Shown here: one piece after another, positions 35,626-44,115 of the stretch | Position numbering within the stretch: the first letter of the stretch is position 1 | Layout: each line of letters begins with the position of its first letter | Assembly: GCF_023074175.1 (NCBI RefSeq) | Contig: NZ_JADPKS010000087.1 | Span: 1 to 50,167, forward strand | Direction of reading: 5' to 3' | Length of the DNA: 50,167 nt | DNA from: Bradyrhizobium sp. 139 | Lineage (GTDB): Bacteria; Pseudomonadota; Alphaproteobacteria; Rhizobiales; Xanthobacteraceae | Position numbers and translations under genes: made by a program | Notes under the pieces: model-generated | Told to the model about the DNA's origin: nothing | Seen by the model: only the letters and a program-made list of their open reading frames with translations | Database searches by the model: none

Positions 35626-36315
35626 ATGGTAAGAACAGGGGTTGATGCGGTCGCGCGGGCACTGGCAATCCTTAAGGCGTTCGACCCGGAGCGCGCCGCG
35701 ATGACGCTGACGGAGATTGCGCATGCGACTGACCTCTACAAGAGCACAGTTCTTCGCCTTGCCGCATCTCTTGAGGCGGATGGCTTCCTAGTGCGGGGTA
35801 CGGACCGGCTATTTCGACCCGGACCGGAGCTATGGCGCCTTGGGGCGCTTTATCAGCGCGGGCTCGACCTCGGTGACCTAATCAGACCCTCGCTCCATCG
35901 TCTGGTCGAGGCAACCGGAGAGACCGCATCCTTCTACATCGCGCAGGGCGACGAGCGCATCTGCCTTTATCGCGTCAATTCTCCGCGTTCGGTCCGGCAT
36001 CACCTCGAAGAGGGTCAGCGATTGCCGATTGACCGCGGCGCTGCCGGCCGTGTTCTTACCGCCTACCGCGATTCTGCATCAGCCGATGGAAAGAAGGTCA
36101 GAGATCGTGGCTTCTACGTCTCGATCGGCGAGCGGGACCCTGAGGTCGCGGCCGCAGCTGTGCCTGTGATCGACGTTCATGGTCAATTGCGCGGCGCCCT
36201 CTCGGTCTCCGCCATTCGGACTCGCTTTGATGCAGATGCTCGGAAGGCTGCGATTGTAGTTCTGAAGTCCGAGGCTAAAGCGCTGATCGGTCTGCTGCCT
36301 GCAAGCGAGCGCTGA
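35626..36315 (+). CDS. IclR-family transcriptional regulator
   Basis: The 229-residue product has an N-terminal winged helix (GVDAVARALAILKAFDPERA, then LTEIAHATDLYKSTVLRLAA) and a C-terminal IclR effector domain (ETASFYIAQGDERICLYRVN, RLPIDRGAAGRVLTAYRD, PVIDVHGQLRGALSVSAIRT). It binds DNA as a dimer or tetramer and responds to a small acid or aromatic effector. The ATG at 35626 gives the standard length; an upstream frame to 35542 overlaps the operators and was rejected. It is divergent from the ABC, CoA-transferase and lyase cluster and probably controls it through the three palindromes between them. Confidence 0.93.
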   Translation: MVRTGVDAVARALAILKAFDPERAAMTLTEIAHATDLYKSTVLRLAASLEADGFLVRGTDRLFRPGPELWRLGALYQRGLDLGDLIRPSLHRLVEATGETASFYIAQGDERICLYRVNSPRSVRHHLEEGQRLPIDRGAAGRVLTAYRDSASADGKKVRDRGFYVSIGERDPEVAAAAVPVIDVHGQLRGALSVSAIRTRFDADARKAAIVVLKSEAKALIGLLPASER

Positions 36316-36534
36316 GCTACAATGGCAGCGTTCCGTTTATGACGCACAGCTCAGCGGGTGCCGCAGGAGCCTCTCCTGAGCGCAGCGTGCATTTCTCACA
36401 TTGTTGAGGCGCATCGGGGCGCGATTCGGCGAGGCGTTCTTTTGCGACAAGAATTTTGTGGTGTTCAAGGAATGCCTTGATAACGACAGAGCGTAGTGCA
36501 GATCAGTCTGGAGTGGTGGGACGCCCCTGAAGCT
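36316..36534. other. Intergenic region after the IclR gene
   Basis: No intact gene was recognised. A plus-strand phrase FFCDKNFVVFKECLDNDRA just before 36500 may be part of the IS1380-like relic that follows. Confidence 0.3.
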
Positions 36535-36740
36535 GTTCCTGGAGTCGCCCAAGTGATCCCGCCGCAGATCATCCTCGATCTCGACGCCCCCACCCGTACA
36601 CGGGCATCAGGAGGGAGGCTTCTTCAAAGGCTATTACGCTGCTCGATATATGTGCTGGTGTTCTGGAGCCGGCATATGCTGAGGGGTAAGCTGCGGCGCG
36701 CCCACATCGATGCAAGCGCGGCCAGAACGTTGCGCAGATT
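36535..36740 (+). pseudogene. IS1380-family transposase fragment, frameshifted
   Basis: Across three plus-strand frames the sequence reads PPQIILDLDAP, VHGHQEGGFFKGYYAARYM, and YVLVFWSRHMLRGKLRRAHI followed by DASAA. IS1380 transposases have the same order (QIVLDLDATDDP, HGHQEGRFFHGYY, YxFCGRHLLxAKLRRSNIDASAG), with the Asp of LDLDA in the catalytic core. Only about 70 residues remain and two indels separate them. The fragment ends abruptly where an opposite-strand IS481 fragment begins. Confidence 0.75.
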
Positions 36741-36743
36741 GTG

Positions 36744-36888
36744 CGGCCGTTCGACCCATTTGGCCACCATCTTCGGCGTGGTGTTGAACTGGCGCGCGGC
36801 GGCGTGCATTGCTCAGTCCCGCCTCCACACACCGCACCATGGCCTCTCGACCTTTCGGTGTCAGGAGAGCATTCTTGTGGCTGTTGAT
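36744..36888 (-). pseudogene. IS481-family transposase N-terminal fragment
   Basis: Minus-strand INSHKNALLTPKGREAMVRC with VEAGLS, then in another frame HAAARQFNTTPKMVAKWVER, matches the helix-turn-helix N terminus of IS481-type transposases (MNSHKNARLTPxGRxxMVRxV ... VRKWVDR). The start codon is ATC instead of ATG and one frameshift is present. About 48 residues remain. Confidence 0.65.
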
Positions 36889-36967
36889 CTGGTCTGTCCG
36901 TGGAACACTGAAGCTTCGCAACCTCAGCTTCCTCGGTTCGGATCAGATGGACAACCTCCTGAAAGAC

Positions 36968-37207
36968 CACATCTAGCTCATGCACCGGCGTGGTCTTCGC
37001 AAGCGTGATGATGTCGAGCGCCACGGTCTGATTGGTGTCGCACCCCAGGCACCGAACTTCCAAATAAAAATAACCGGCATTGATCGCGTCGCCGATCGTA
37101 GGTGACGGCGGGGTCGGACGCCGGCGGCGTACAACGCGCCGGCTGGCTTCGAGCGAATGGTAGCGGAGGTTTGCCTTGGTAAGGTTGGTGCGGTTTTGCG
37201 CCCGCGA
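36968..37207 (-). pseudogene. Zinc-ribbon-like small rhizobial protein, damaged
   Basis: One frame gives RKTAPTLPRQTSATIRSK. The next continues RRVVRRRRPTPPSPTIGDAI, NAGYFYLEVRCLGCDTNQTV and ALDIITLAKTTPVHELD. I recognise this as a small conserved protein of Bradyrhizobium-type genomes that normally goes on with a second C-x2-C pair to form a zinc ribbon. Here the sequence after VHELD diverges, so the second half of the ribbon is lost, and a frameshift separates the first 18 residues. The function of the family is unknown. Confidence 0.55.
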
Positions 37208-37655
37208 GGTCTCGCGCTTAGCTCGCAACAGTCGGCATTGGCAGCAACTCATCGAGATGTGCCGCGTGGTCGATACCGGTTCTGGTCGATCAGGAGACCA
37301 TCTACGCGCCGAGGCACGGCAACGACCGCCTGCTGCTCGGGCTCAAGGGCAGCCTCAACGAGTACGAACCGGATCTGTTGCGACAGAGCTCGCTCTCGGC
37401 ACGCTATGAGAAGGCGCGCCGGGGCGAGTTGGTTGTGGCAGCGCCTGTCGGCTTCATGAAGGCCGGCGACCGTTATGAGAAAGACCCGGATCGGCGTGTC
37501 CAAGAAGCGATCAAGATGGTGTTCGACAAGGTCGAGGAACTGGGCGGCGCGCGATAGGCGCTTTGCTGGCTCCACGAGTACAATCTCGATCTGCCGGTGA
37601 AGCAGACCAACGGGGACACGGCCCGGCGGCGACCACACTACTCCGCCATCGGCAG
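37198..37655 (+). pseudogene. Serine recombinase fragment with frameshift and nonsense codon
   Basis: The plus strand reads AREVSRLARNSRHWQQLIEM with CRVVDT. After one extra G (about 37277) it continues VLVDQETIYAPRHGNDRLLL, GLKGSLNEYEPDLLRQSSLS, ARYEKARRGELVVAAPVGFM and VFDKVEELGGAR. A TAG stands where Gln is expected, and then ALCWLHEYNLDLPVKQTNGD follows before the match ends near 37655. These are the later part of the resolvase domain and the recombinase domain of large serine recombinases. The catalytic serine region is absent. Both ends are truncated by other fragments, so this is an inactive remnant. Confidence 0.8.
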
Positions 37656-37850
37656 GCTTAAACACCGGGATGTGGTAGTTCCGAGCGCACTTGTGTGACG
37701 CGCTCGCGGGTACGCGATTGCCGTTGCCCGTCTTGAGGCCACTGCGATTGAGGAAGCCAACAATGAGATCGTCGCTGGCGATCAGCACCAGTTGGCGCAC
37801 GGCTGGATGATGTCGGCGGAGAGCATCACGCACCTGATCCCGCCGTTCCT
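37650..37850 (-). pseudogene. Recombinase C-terminal fragment
   Basis: The minus strand encodes DLIVGFLNRSGLKTGNGNR and NYHIPVFKPADGGV. Between them a short misframed stretch becomes RERVTQVRS when two compensating indels are undone. The series NRxGLKTGNGNRWTRERV...IPVF is a known segment of rhizobial serine recombinases. It is oriented opposite to the preceding recombinase fragment, so they are two different relics joined end to end. Confidence 0.5.
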
Positions 37851-37920
37851 TAGCTCTCCTGGCGGCCGCGATTGCAGCGGCGATCGCCCCATGGACGCCA
37901 AGCAGCGCTTCCTCGATCAC

Positions 37921-38240
37921 CGCGCTGAACGATGCCGAGTTGAATGCCCTACATTAACGCGCGTCCCGCATATTGAGGGGCGATAGGACAACTGTTCGAA
38001 GCGCAACGTCCTGTCGGACGATAGCAGCGCAGACTGTCAGTCTTGAGACAAATGTCAGCAACTTGACGCTACACACCTTTACGGAGTGCCTTGCAGAGCC
38101 TCGAACTCTCTTCGGCACGAGGTTTGCGTTGTTCACGTCATCATCAGTGCGATGGTCTCGGGACGGACTCGGCGCGCATCGCCGTTAGCGTCTGGTCCGC
38201 CCGACGGCTTGCTGCGGCGATAACTTAAGGGCGCTCGGTT
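37921..38240. other. Upstream region of the outer-membrane protein gene
   Basis: No gene was recognised. It probably carries the promoter of the barrel protein gene, but no clear -35/-10 or RpoN motif was found. Confidence 0.35.
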
Positions 38241-38270
38241 GTGGACCGAGAAAATGCAGGGAAGTATTGG

Positions 38271-39974
38271 ATGCGATCTGGAGTTCGTCTTTCGGGAGCC
38301 ACAACAATTGCGCTCATCGCAATCGGTGCAGCCAATGCGGCGGACCTTGAGCCGCAAATGAAAGTGCCAGCGACGGTGTGGAGCTGGTCCGGAGGCTATA
38401 TTGGCGGGCACGTCGGCGGTGGGTACGGCCGAACCTCCCTCAGCAATCCCTACGGTCCGTCAATCTATGGCGGCGTCGTCAATACCCCAGTGTTCCTCGC
38501 AGGAGGCCAGATCGGCTACAATTGGCAGAAGAACGGCTGGGTGTTTGGCGTCGAACTAGATGCCAGCCGTGCTGTCTCCGATGGCACAAATACTTGCCTG
38601 GCCGCCTCGGGCTTTGTTGTGAGCGCAAACTGCACGGCAGGTCCAAACCTCTTTGCCACCGGGGCCGGCCGCGTCGGTTACGCGTTCGGCGCTCTCGGCC
38701 ATACGCTGGCCTATCTCAAGGGAGGCGTGGCTTGGCAATACAATCAGGGCAACGTGCTCAATAACAACGAATATAATGGCCTGCAGCCACAGGAGAACAC
38801 TCGTTTCGACTATGGTCAGGTCGGTGGCGTCATCGGGCTGGGCATCGAGCAAGCGCTTACGCCTGCATGGTCGGTCAAAGTAGAGTATGACTATCTGCAT
38901 TTCGGTGGGCCAAGTGTCGCAACGCCTCCGACGGTGCAGTTGCCGCCGTTGGCAATTCTTCCGGCAAACACAACGAGCCTGTCCAGCAACTATCACATCG
39001 GAAAGATCGGGTTGAACTACCATTTTGGCGCCGTCCCATGGGTGGCGCAATGGTCCGATGCGCCGCTGTACGCGAAAGCACCTGCCGGCGTGCCGCCGGT
39101 TGCTTACACGGCCGGTTGGTCGTTCGAAGGCGGATCGCGGCTCTGGCTCAGCCGGGGACGATTCCAATGGGACGCCAGCGCTATTTCCGATGAGATCGCT
39201 ACTGAAGATCCTAACATTCTTATATCAAGACTCACCTACCACGGCCTCGACGGACTTTCCGGGGAATTATTTGGCCGTCTTGACAGCCCGTGGGGAGTGT
39301 TCCTGAAGAGCAACGTCGGCATCGGGCGCTTCGATAAAGGAAAGCTCAACGATGAAGATTGGGGCATCCCTCGCGTCTCTTATAGCAACACGATATCGGG
39401 CCAGGCAAACGGGAGGTTTACGTACTACACGGCCGACGTAGGTTACGATTTTTTGCACGGCGCCAACTACAAGGTCGGCGGATTTATCGGCTGGACCTAT
39501 TACGCCCAGAACTCCGACACGATGGGATGCATGCAGATTGCCAACCCCATCGTTTCATGCTCCGCGTCCGCTGATCAGATCGTTGGTAGCCAGGATACGC
39601 AGTGGAATGCACCTCGCGTCGGCCTGAGCGCCGAAACCATGCTTACCGAGCATTGGCGTTTAAGCACAGATGTCGCTTACCTGCCTTGGACCGATTTCGC
39701 TGGTCGCGACCACCATCTCTTGCGCCCGAGAACTACCTTTTTTGATCAACGCGGGAACGGAGGCGGGGGTGTACAGGTCGAAGGCGTGTTGTCCTACTTC
39801 ATCACCAATAATCTCAGCATCGGCGTCGGCGGGCGCTATTGGGCAATGTGGACCCAAAAGGACAGCGAGATGATATGCACAGGCTGTTATTCGGGAACGA
39901 CAGCGACTCAGTTTTCGAAGTTTAGCGTGGAGCGCTGGGGTACGTTCTTTCAGGCCTCTTATAAGGTCAATTGA
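38271..39974 (+). CDS. Outer-membrane protein: Omp25-like barrel fused to an omptin-like barrel
   Basis: The 567-residue product starts with a signal peptide (LSGATTIALIAIGAANA, then ADLEP). Residues about 35-260 form a rhizobial Omp25/RopB-type barrel (WSGGYIGGHVGGGYGRTSLS, KVEYDYLHFGG, KIGLNYHFG). Residues about 285-567 form a second barrel (FEGGSRLWLSRGRFQWDASA, LTYHGLDGLSGELFGRLDSP) that resembles omptins. It keeps an NDEDW motif near residue 358 (the D-x-D-W of the omptin active site) and RDHHLLR near 478 (the D-x-H pair), and ends in an aromatic-rich terminal strand. If functional it could be a surface protease; this is inference. The ATG at 38271 fits the signal peptide best; a GTG at 38241 is also possible. 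Unlike its neighbours the gene is intact. Confidence 0.8.
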   Translation: MRSGVRLSGATTIALIAIGAANAADLEPQMKVPATVWSWSGGYIGGHVGGGYGRTSLSNPYGPSIYGGVVNTPVFLAGGQIGYNWQKNGWVFGVELDASRAVSDGTNTCLAASGFVVSANCTAGPNLFATGAGRVGYAFGALGHTLAYLKGGVAWQYNQGNVLNNNEYNGLQPQENTRFDYGQVGGVIGLGIEQALTPAWSVKVEYDYLHFGGPSVATPPTVQLPPLAILPANTTSLSSNYHIGKIGLNYHFGAVPWVAQWSDAPLYAKAPAGVPPVAYTAGWSFEGGSRLWLSRGRFQWDASAISDEIATEDPNILISRLTYHGLDGLSGELFGRLDSPWGVFLKSNVGIGRFDKGKLNDEDWGIPRVSYSNTISGQANGRFTYYTADVGYDFLHGANYKVGGFIGWTYYAQNSDTMGCMQIANPIVSCSASADQIVGSQDTQWNAPRVGLSAETMLTEHWRLSTDVAYLPWTDFAGRDHHLLRPRTTFFDQRGNGGGGVQVEGVLSYFITNNLSIGVGGRYWAMWTQKDSEMICTGCYSGTTATQFSKFSVERWGTFFQASYKVN

Positions 39975-40044
39975 AAAGGCCCCACCGTAGTCAAGCTCCA
40001 GACTCCAGCCTTCCTGGACGAGCATCCTGAAGCCGTACGCCCTA

Positions 40045-40240
40045 GCAGAAGTACCTTGAACCGTCCGAGACGTTTTCGAAGCTGGAAGTCATTACCGGCG
40101 TGGCCCGCCGGCGCGGGTTTACGGTGGATTCCGCCGCCAAATAGTAGTCAGATACTGTCGAGCAGCTGATGGAAACGTGGAAGCGGCGCCAGGCTGGAAT
40201 CGGCAACTTCAACAAGCCCCGCAAAGATTTGCCCTTGTAG
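40045..40240 (+). pseudogene. Possible IS66 TnpA (orf1) remnant
   Basis: The plus strand reads EPSETFSKLEVITGVARRRG with FTVDSAAK before a stop. This recalls the opening of IS66 orf1 proteins (FEVxTGxxRRRRWSxExKxxIV). Only about 30 residues fit and there are stops in the following frame. The call is tentative. The sequence on to 40449 has no other recognised feature. Confidence 0.3.
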
Positions 40241-40449
40241 GACGATTCGCGAAGTGGGACGGGTGAAAACAAGGTTCAATTCTGATCGACGGGCAATTCG
40301 TAAGACGCACGCACTCATTCACTAGTAAAAAGGGGCCGTCGCCGTGAACTTCGGCGGCGACCCACTTGGGCCTACGGTGCAGAAAGTCCGGTCTGTCATC
40401 GGCCCGACATATCGAACTGACAACAAAGACATTCAGCGAGATCACACTA

Positions 40450-41616
40450 CTAGGGAAACAGTCCGCGTGTTTCTTTTGCTGCGCGAACGCGCTCGACACC
40501 TATCGCCATGGCTGCCGTGCGATTGAACAGGTTTTCACGTTTGCTTCGCGCCAGGATGCGCTCGAAAGCACGGTCCAAAAGTTGATACCCCCTACGCGTG
40601 ACTTCCTCCTCCCAGAACAGTCGCTGGAGGTCCTGCACCCATTCAAAGTAGCTGACCACGACACCGCCCGAGTTGCAGAGAATATCGGGGATGAGGAAGA
40701 TCTCCTCCTGATGGCCTTCCTACTGGCTATTTCGGCAGCCGGAACAAGCACGTCACACGGGATCGTCAGCAACTCGCCTGGGTCCAGAGCAAGCTCGCTG
40801 GAGTAGCCATCCAGGCTACCTTGCGAGGCAGCATGTCCGACCAGCTGTGGTATATCGAGCCCCCCAGATCGATAAAGCGCGCCCGTGTGATCGCTGACCG
40901 CGATCACTTTCGCTCCCTTGTTGTGTAGCTCGAGTACGGTGATCGAACCGATATTTCCAAAGCCTTGAACAACGGCGGTCGGCGCCATTGAGTGGGATTT
41001 TGAGCTCGTCCGCTGCGCGGCGAACCAAATGAGCCACACCCCGGCCTGTGGCTTCACGGCGACCGAGCGTTCCCCCAGCGCTGACAGGTTTGCCAGTCAC
41101 GATCTCGGTGACGGTTTGGCCATGATACATCGAGTAGATATCCATGAACCACGCCATGATCTGCTCGTTTGTTCCAACATCGGGAGCTATGACATCTGTG
41201 TGCGGCCCAACAAACGGGATCATGTCCAGCATATACCGGCGCGACAGAGTCTGAAGCTCACGGTTCGACAAGCTATAAGGGTCGACGTTAATTCCGCCCT
41301 TGGCGCCGCCATATGGCAATCCGACCAGGGCACACTTCCAGCTCATCCAGATCGCGAGCGCTGCAACTTCGCCAAGGTCGACGGTTGGCCCGAATCTGGT
41401 GCCCCCTTTTGTAGGGCCAAGTGTAAGGTGCTGCACCCGATAGCCTTCAAAAACCGCCGTTGTGCCGTCATCACGGTAAATTGGGCACGACACCGTGACA
41501 GATCGCTTCGGCATCAGCAGGCGGGTTCTTACGTCGTCTGGTATCCCCAGATAATTCGCGGTCAGTTCGAATTGCTTTACGGCCATCTCAAACACTGGCC
41601 CAGTGTAGACAGTCAC
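40450..41616 (-). pseudogene. Glutamate/leucine dehydrogenase, frameshifted and deleted
   Basis: Starting at a GTG (41616) with AGGAG six bases before it, the sequence reads VTVYTGPVFEMAVKQFELTA, GPTKGGTRFGP, KCALVGLPYGGAKGGINVDP (with the catalytic Lys), GRREATGRGVAH and KIPLNG. After one indel near 40990 it continues TAVVQGFGNIGSITVLELHN (Rossmann glycine motif) and LTIPCDVLVPAAEIA. About 38 residues are then missing and a third frame gives EIFLIPDILCNSGGVVVSYF and EWVQDLQRLFWEEEVTRRGY to the normal C terminus. The intact enzyme would interconvert glutamate and 2-oxoglutarate with NAD(P). The gene is clearly inactive. Confidence 0.9.
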
Positions 41617-41724
41617 GATAGCTCCTGAGGCTGGATATGAAACATCGGAATGCTTGTGCTTCAGAGCACCGAGCTCCCTAGTGCGTGTTGCGCGTTTGGG
41701 CGAGACAACTAGTCCAATCAGCAA

Positions 41725-42233
41725 GATTGCGTCTCGCGGTCACGCCAAAAATATGACCAATGCGATGAAAGCGAGATTGACCGAGGCGGCCACGATGGCC
41801 CAACAGCGAATCGTGGCAGGCGAAAATTCAAGAGCGTCCTGCGAAGTGTCGACCCAAAGCGGCGGCATTCAAGTCAGCTCCAAAGACCCGGGTTATGACA
41901 AACCTGCATAAGCGCAGAAACCACCCACTCTGCTAAAGCCGAGCCTTTCGACCGCGCGTAGAGCCCTTGCCGCCCCGCCAACCGCGCTCGCAAAAAGGCA
42001 CCCCCGGCTTGGCGAGCGGGAGCACATCGGCTATCGCTCGCCGAACTGCCCGATCCGTCCGCTAGGCGAGCCGGTGCGATCCGCGAGTGCGAGGAGCACG
42101 GCTGGATGAAGGACCGCGCCGATCGCACGCCCGCGAGCCCGCAAAATCCGTGCCCACTGGTAGCGCATCTTGCCGCGAGCTTCTCAGGAGGCTTGCGCCC
42201 AATGCTCTGGGCTCGATGACATCCGTTCTAAGG
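41725..42233. other. Intergenic with a relic of a small protein
   Basis: At about 42075-42130 on the plus strand the phrase AIRECEEHGWMKDRAD appears, a fragment of a short rhizobial protein that normally continues with PHARERA. A second, diverged copy (ASRECEEHGWMRACDRDR) lies at about 45150-45200. No function is known. Nothing else was recognised. Confidence 0.4.
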
Positions 42234-43841
42234 TCAACCCGCTATCCCGATCGCTCTTGAACCACGGTGCCGGAGCGCTCGTCTGAGCTCACCGAACTGG
42301 TGGAACATGACGAACAGAGCGATCATTCCGGCGCCCAGCTCAGCGATTGCTTGACTGGCTAACAGTCCATCGAAACCCGCAACCACCGGGAATAACAGTA
42401 CGGCCGGTATGAAGAGATAGCCCTGCCTCGCCAGGGCCACAATTGCACTGAGGCGTGCTCTCCCAAACGCCTGAAGCATTGCCGTCACGAAACTCTGAAC
42501 CCCAAACAGTCCAAAGAAGAGATGGAACACGATGCAGGACGAGACGGCTATTTCCGTGACATTCTCGTTATCGCTAAATAGGCTCACCAAAGGCCTTGCA
42601 AAAATCACAACGGCCGCAGAATACGCGATGGAGAATGCGACCGTCACGAAGAGCATGAACTTCGCAGCCTTCAGAATACGAACATAGTCGCGTGCGCCCC
42701 AACCGAAACCCAGGACAGCTTGAGCGCCTATGCAGAACCCGGTGATAGGCAGTGCGCCGACCATCAAGATTCGCACAGCTATTCCAACTGCGGCGATGGA
42801 ATCATCGCCGAACGGTGCAGCAGCTCCGTACAAGAGCATAACCGCAAGTGCCGATAAGATACTCGTCATTGTCGCTGGCGCGCCCACCAACGCGAGCTGT
42901 CTGATGCGATCTGCTCGCAATGATATGTGAGATATCCTGACGAGAACTGTCCCGCCAAGCTTCGTAAAATACGCGATATAGAGTCCAATAGCAGCGATCT
43001 GCGATACCAGCGTTGCGAGGGCTGCGCCACGCACACCAAGGTCAAACAAGAATATGAAGACGGGGTCAAGCACAGCGTTCAGTAGAAACGCGGTAAGCAT
43101 CGCCCACATGCTGAATCTCGTATCGCCTGCGGCTCTGACAATGAACCCGCTGACGATGTTTAGAAGCATCAGGGTGTTCCCGAACAAAAGCGTTCCCGCG
43201 TAGTCGAGCGCCACGGGCATGATGGTTGGAGTCGCTCCGAGGGTTGCGAATATCGCTGGCAGACTTGGAAGCAGAGCGACGGTAACGATGATACCAGTCG
43301 GAGCGGTGAGCGCGAGAGCTGTACTTGCGCCTCGACTCGCCTCTAGGTACTCACGAGCGCCCAGATGACGAGATATGAACGACGCCGTTCCAACACCGAT
43401 CCCCTGTCCGGCTGCCGCGAGCAGGACCATGATCGGCAAGGTCATGCTCACAGCTGCGATCGCCTGCGCGCCAAGTGCGCCAACAAAGATCGCATTGACG
43501 ACCTGCTGTAACGCATGGATGGTTAACCCAACCACAGATGGAATGGCGAGCCGCAGGATAAGGCTTGAGAGATTCGGGTCCGATAGATCGATGTGCTGTT
43601 TCTTCTGTGGCATCAAATTTCGCTCGCTCTCGAGCGCGAATTCCGTATCCGGCTCATTCATGCATGAACGTGTCGCGAGCTTTTCCAAATTCGCTGATCG
43701 CGTACTCAGCGCTACCCTCTCCGGATCCGCTCTTGCACAGCGGTACATAAGTTTATCTGCGCCGATCGATCGCCGTGGTCGCGTGGACCCGTTTGACGTT
43801 TCACAAGCTGATTTTTGCCTTGGTCGATTTTCCCTAGGCAT
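42234..43841 (-). CDS. MATE-family multidrug/small-molecule exporter
   Basis: The product contains the 12-helix core of MATE transporters: LAIPSVVGLTIHALQQVVNA, IFVGALGAQAIAAVSMTLPI, GQGIGVGTASFISRHLGARE, AMLTAFLLNAVLDPVFIFLF and GFGWGARDYVRILKAAKF. MATE proteins expel cationic or organic compounds in exchange for H+ or Na+. The start is uncertain. The ATG at 43841 has GGGAGG only three bases upstream and gives 535 residues with an unusual Arg-rich N-terminal extension. ATGs at 43661 or 43613 (MPQKKQHIDLSDPNLSSLIL) give the usual length of about 460-475. A 35-codon peptide gene ends 38 bp upstream on the same strand, and both follow an RpoN-type promoter, so the exporter may carry that peptide or its product. 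The substrate is unknown. Confidence 0.9.
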   Translation of the reverse strand: MPRENRPRQKSACETSNGSTRPRRSIGADKLMYRCARADPERVALSTRSANLEKLATRSCMNEPDTEFALESERNLMPQKKQHIDLSDPNLSSLILRLAIPSVVGLTIHALQQVVNAIFVGALGAQAIAAVSMTLPIMVLLAAAGQGIGVGTASFISRHLGAREYLEASRGASTALALTAPTGIIVTVALLPSLPAIFATLGATPTIMPVALDYAGTLLFGNTLMLLNIVSGFIVRAAGDTRFSMWAMLTAFLLNAVLDPVFIFLFDLGVRGAALATLVSQIAAIGLYIAYFTKLGGTVLVRISHISLRADRIRQLALVGAPATMTSILSALAVMLLYGAAAPFGDDSIAAVGIAVRILMVGALPITGFCIGAQAVLGFGWGARDYVRILKAAKFMLFVTVAFSIAYSAAVVIFARPLVSLFSDNENVTEIAVSSCIVFHLFFGLFGVQSFVTAMLQAFGRARLSAIVALARQGYLFIPAVLLFPVVAGFDGLLASQAIAELGAGMIALFVMFHQFGELRRALRHRGSRAIGIAG

Positions 43842-43879
43842 ACGCCTCCCGCCAATCGTAGCCTTCTGCGGCTCTTAAG

Positions 43880-43987
43880 TTAGAACAACGAGGATCCTGA
43901 TTGAGGTGTTCGTGGGTAGCCACCCAGGTTCTGCCAGTCGTATTGTGCTGTTCTGCCCTTTGTTGACTTCTCATCGGTTGCGTTCAT
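43880..43987 (-). CDS. 35-residue peptide gene upstream of the MATE exporter
   Basis: The frame starts MNATDEKSTKGRTAQYDWQN and ends GGYPRTPQSGSSLF. The ribosome site GAGGAAACAGAA directly before the ATG is among the best in the window. The peptide has a charged N-terminal half and a Gly/Tyr/Pro/Ser-rich C-terminal half without cysteines, compatible with a leader-core arrangement of a modified peptide or with a small signalling peptide. It lies about 100 nt downstream of an RpoN-type promoter and 38 bp before the exporter gene. No modifying enzyme gene is intact nearby. A longer frame that continues upstream to 44431 is antisense to the queE relic and was rejected. I know of no family for it. 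Confidence 0.55.
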   Translation of the reverse strand: MNATDEKSTKGRTAQYDWQNLGGYPRTPQSGSSLF

Positions 43988-44101
43988 TTCTGTTTCCTCG
44001 ATGATGATCGGCGGGGGAACGCGGCCGGACCCTAGGGCCTCAATTTGGCTTTGGCATCTACCGGATCTTGTAGTAGACGCTCCATCGTCTGCATGGCACA
44101 C

Positions 44102-44115
44102 GCAATGAACGTGCC
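44102..44115 (-). promoter_or_regulatory. Sigma-54 (RpoN) -24/-12 promoter, minus strand
   Basis: The reverse complement reads GGCACG-TTCA-TTGC with correct GG-N10-GC spacing; only the base before GG (G instead of T) departs from consensus. Transcription would start near 44090, about 100 nt before the peptide gene. A TGT-N10-ACG at 44177-44192 (one mismatch to the NifA site TGT-N10-ACA) lies 87-102 bp upstream of that start. Confidence 0.55.
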
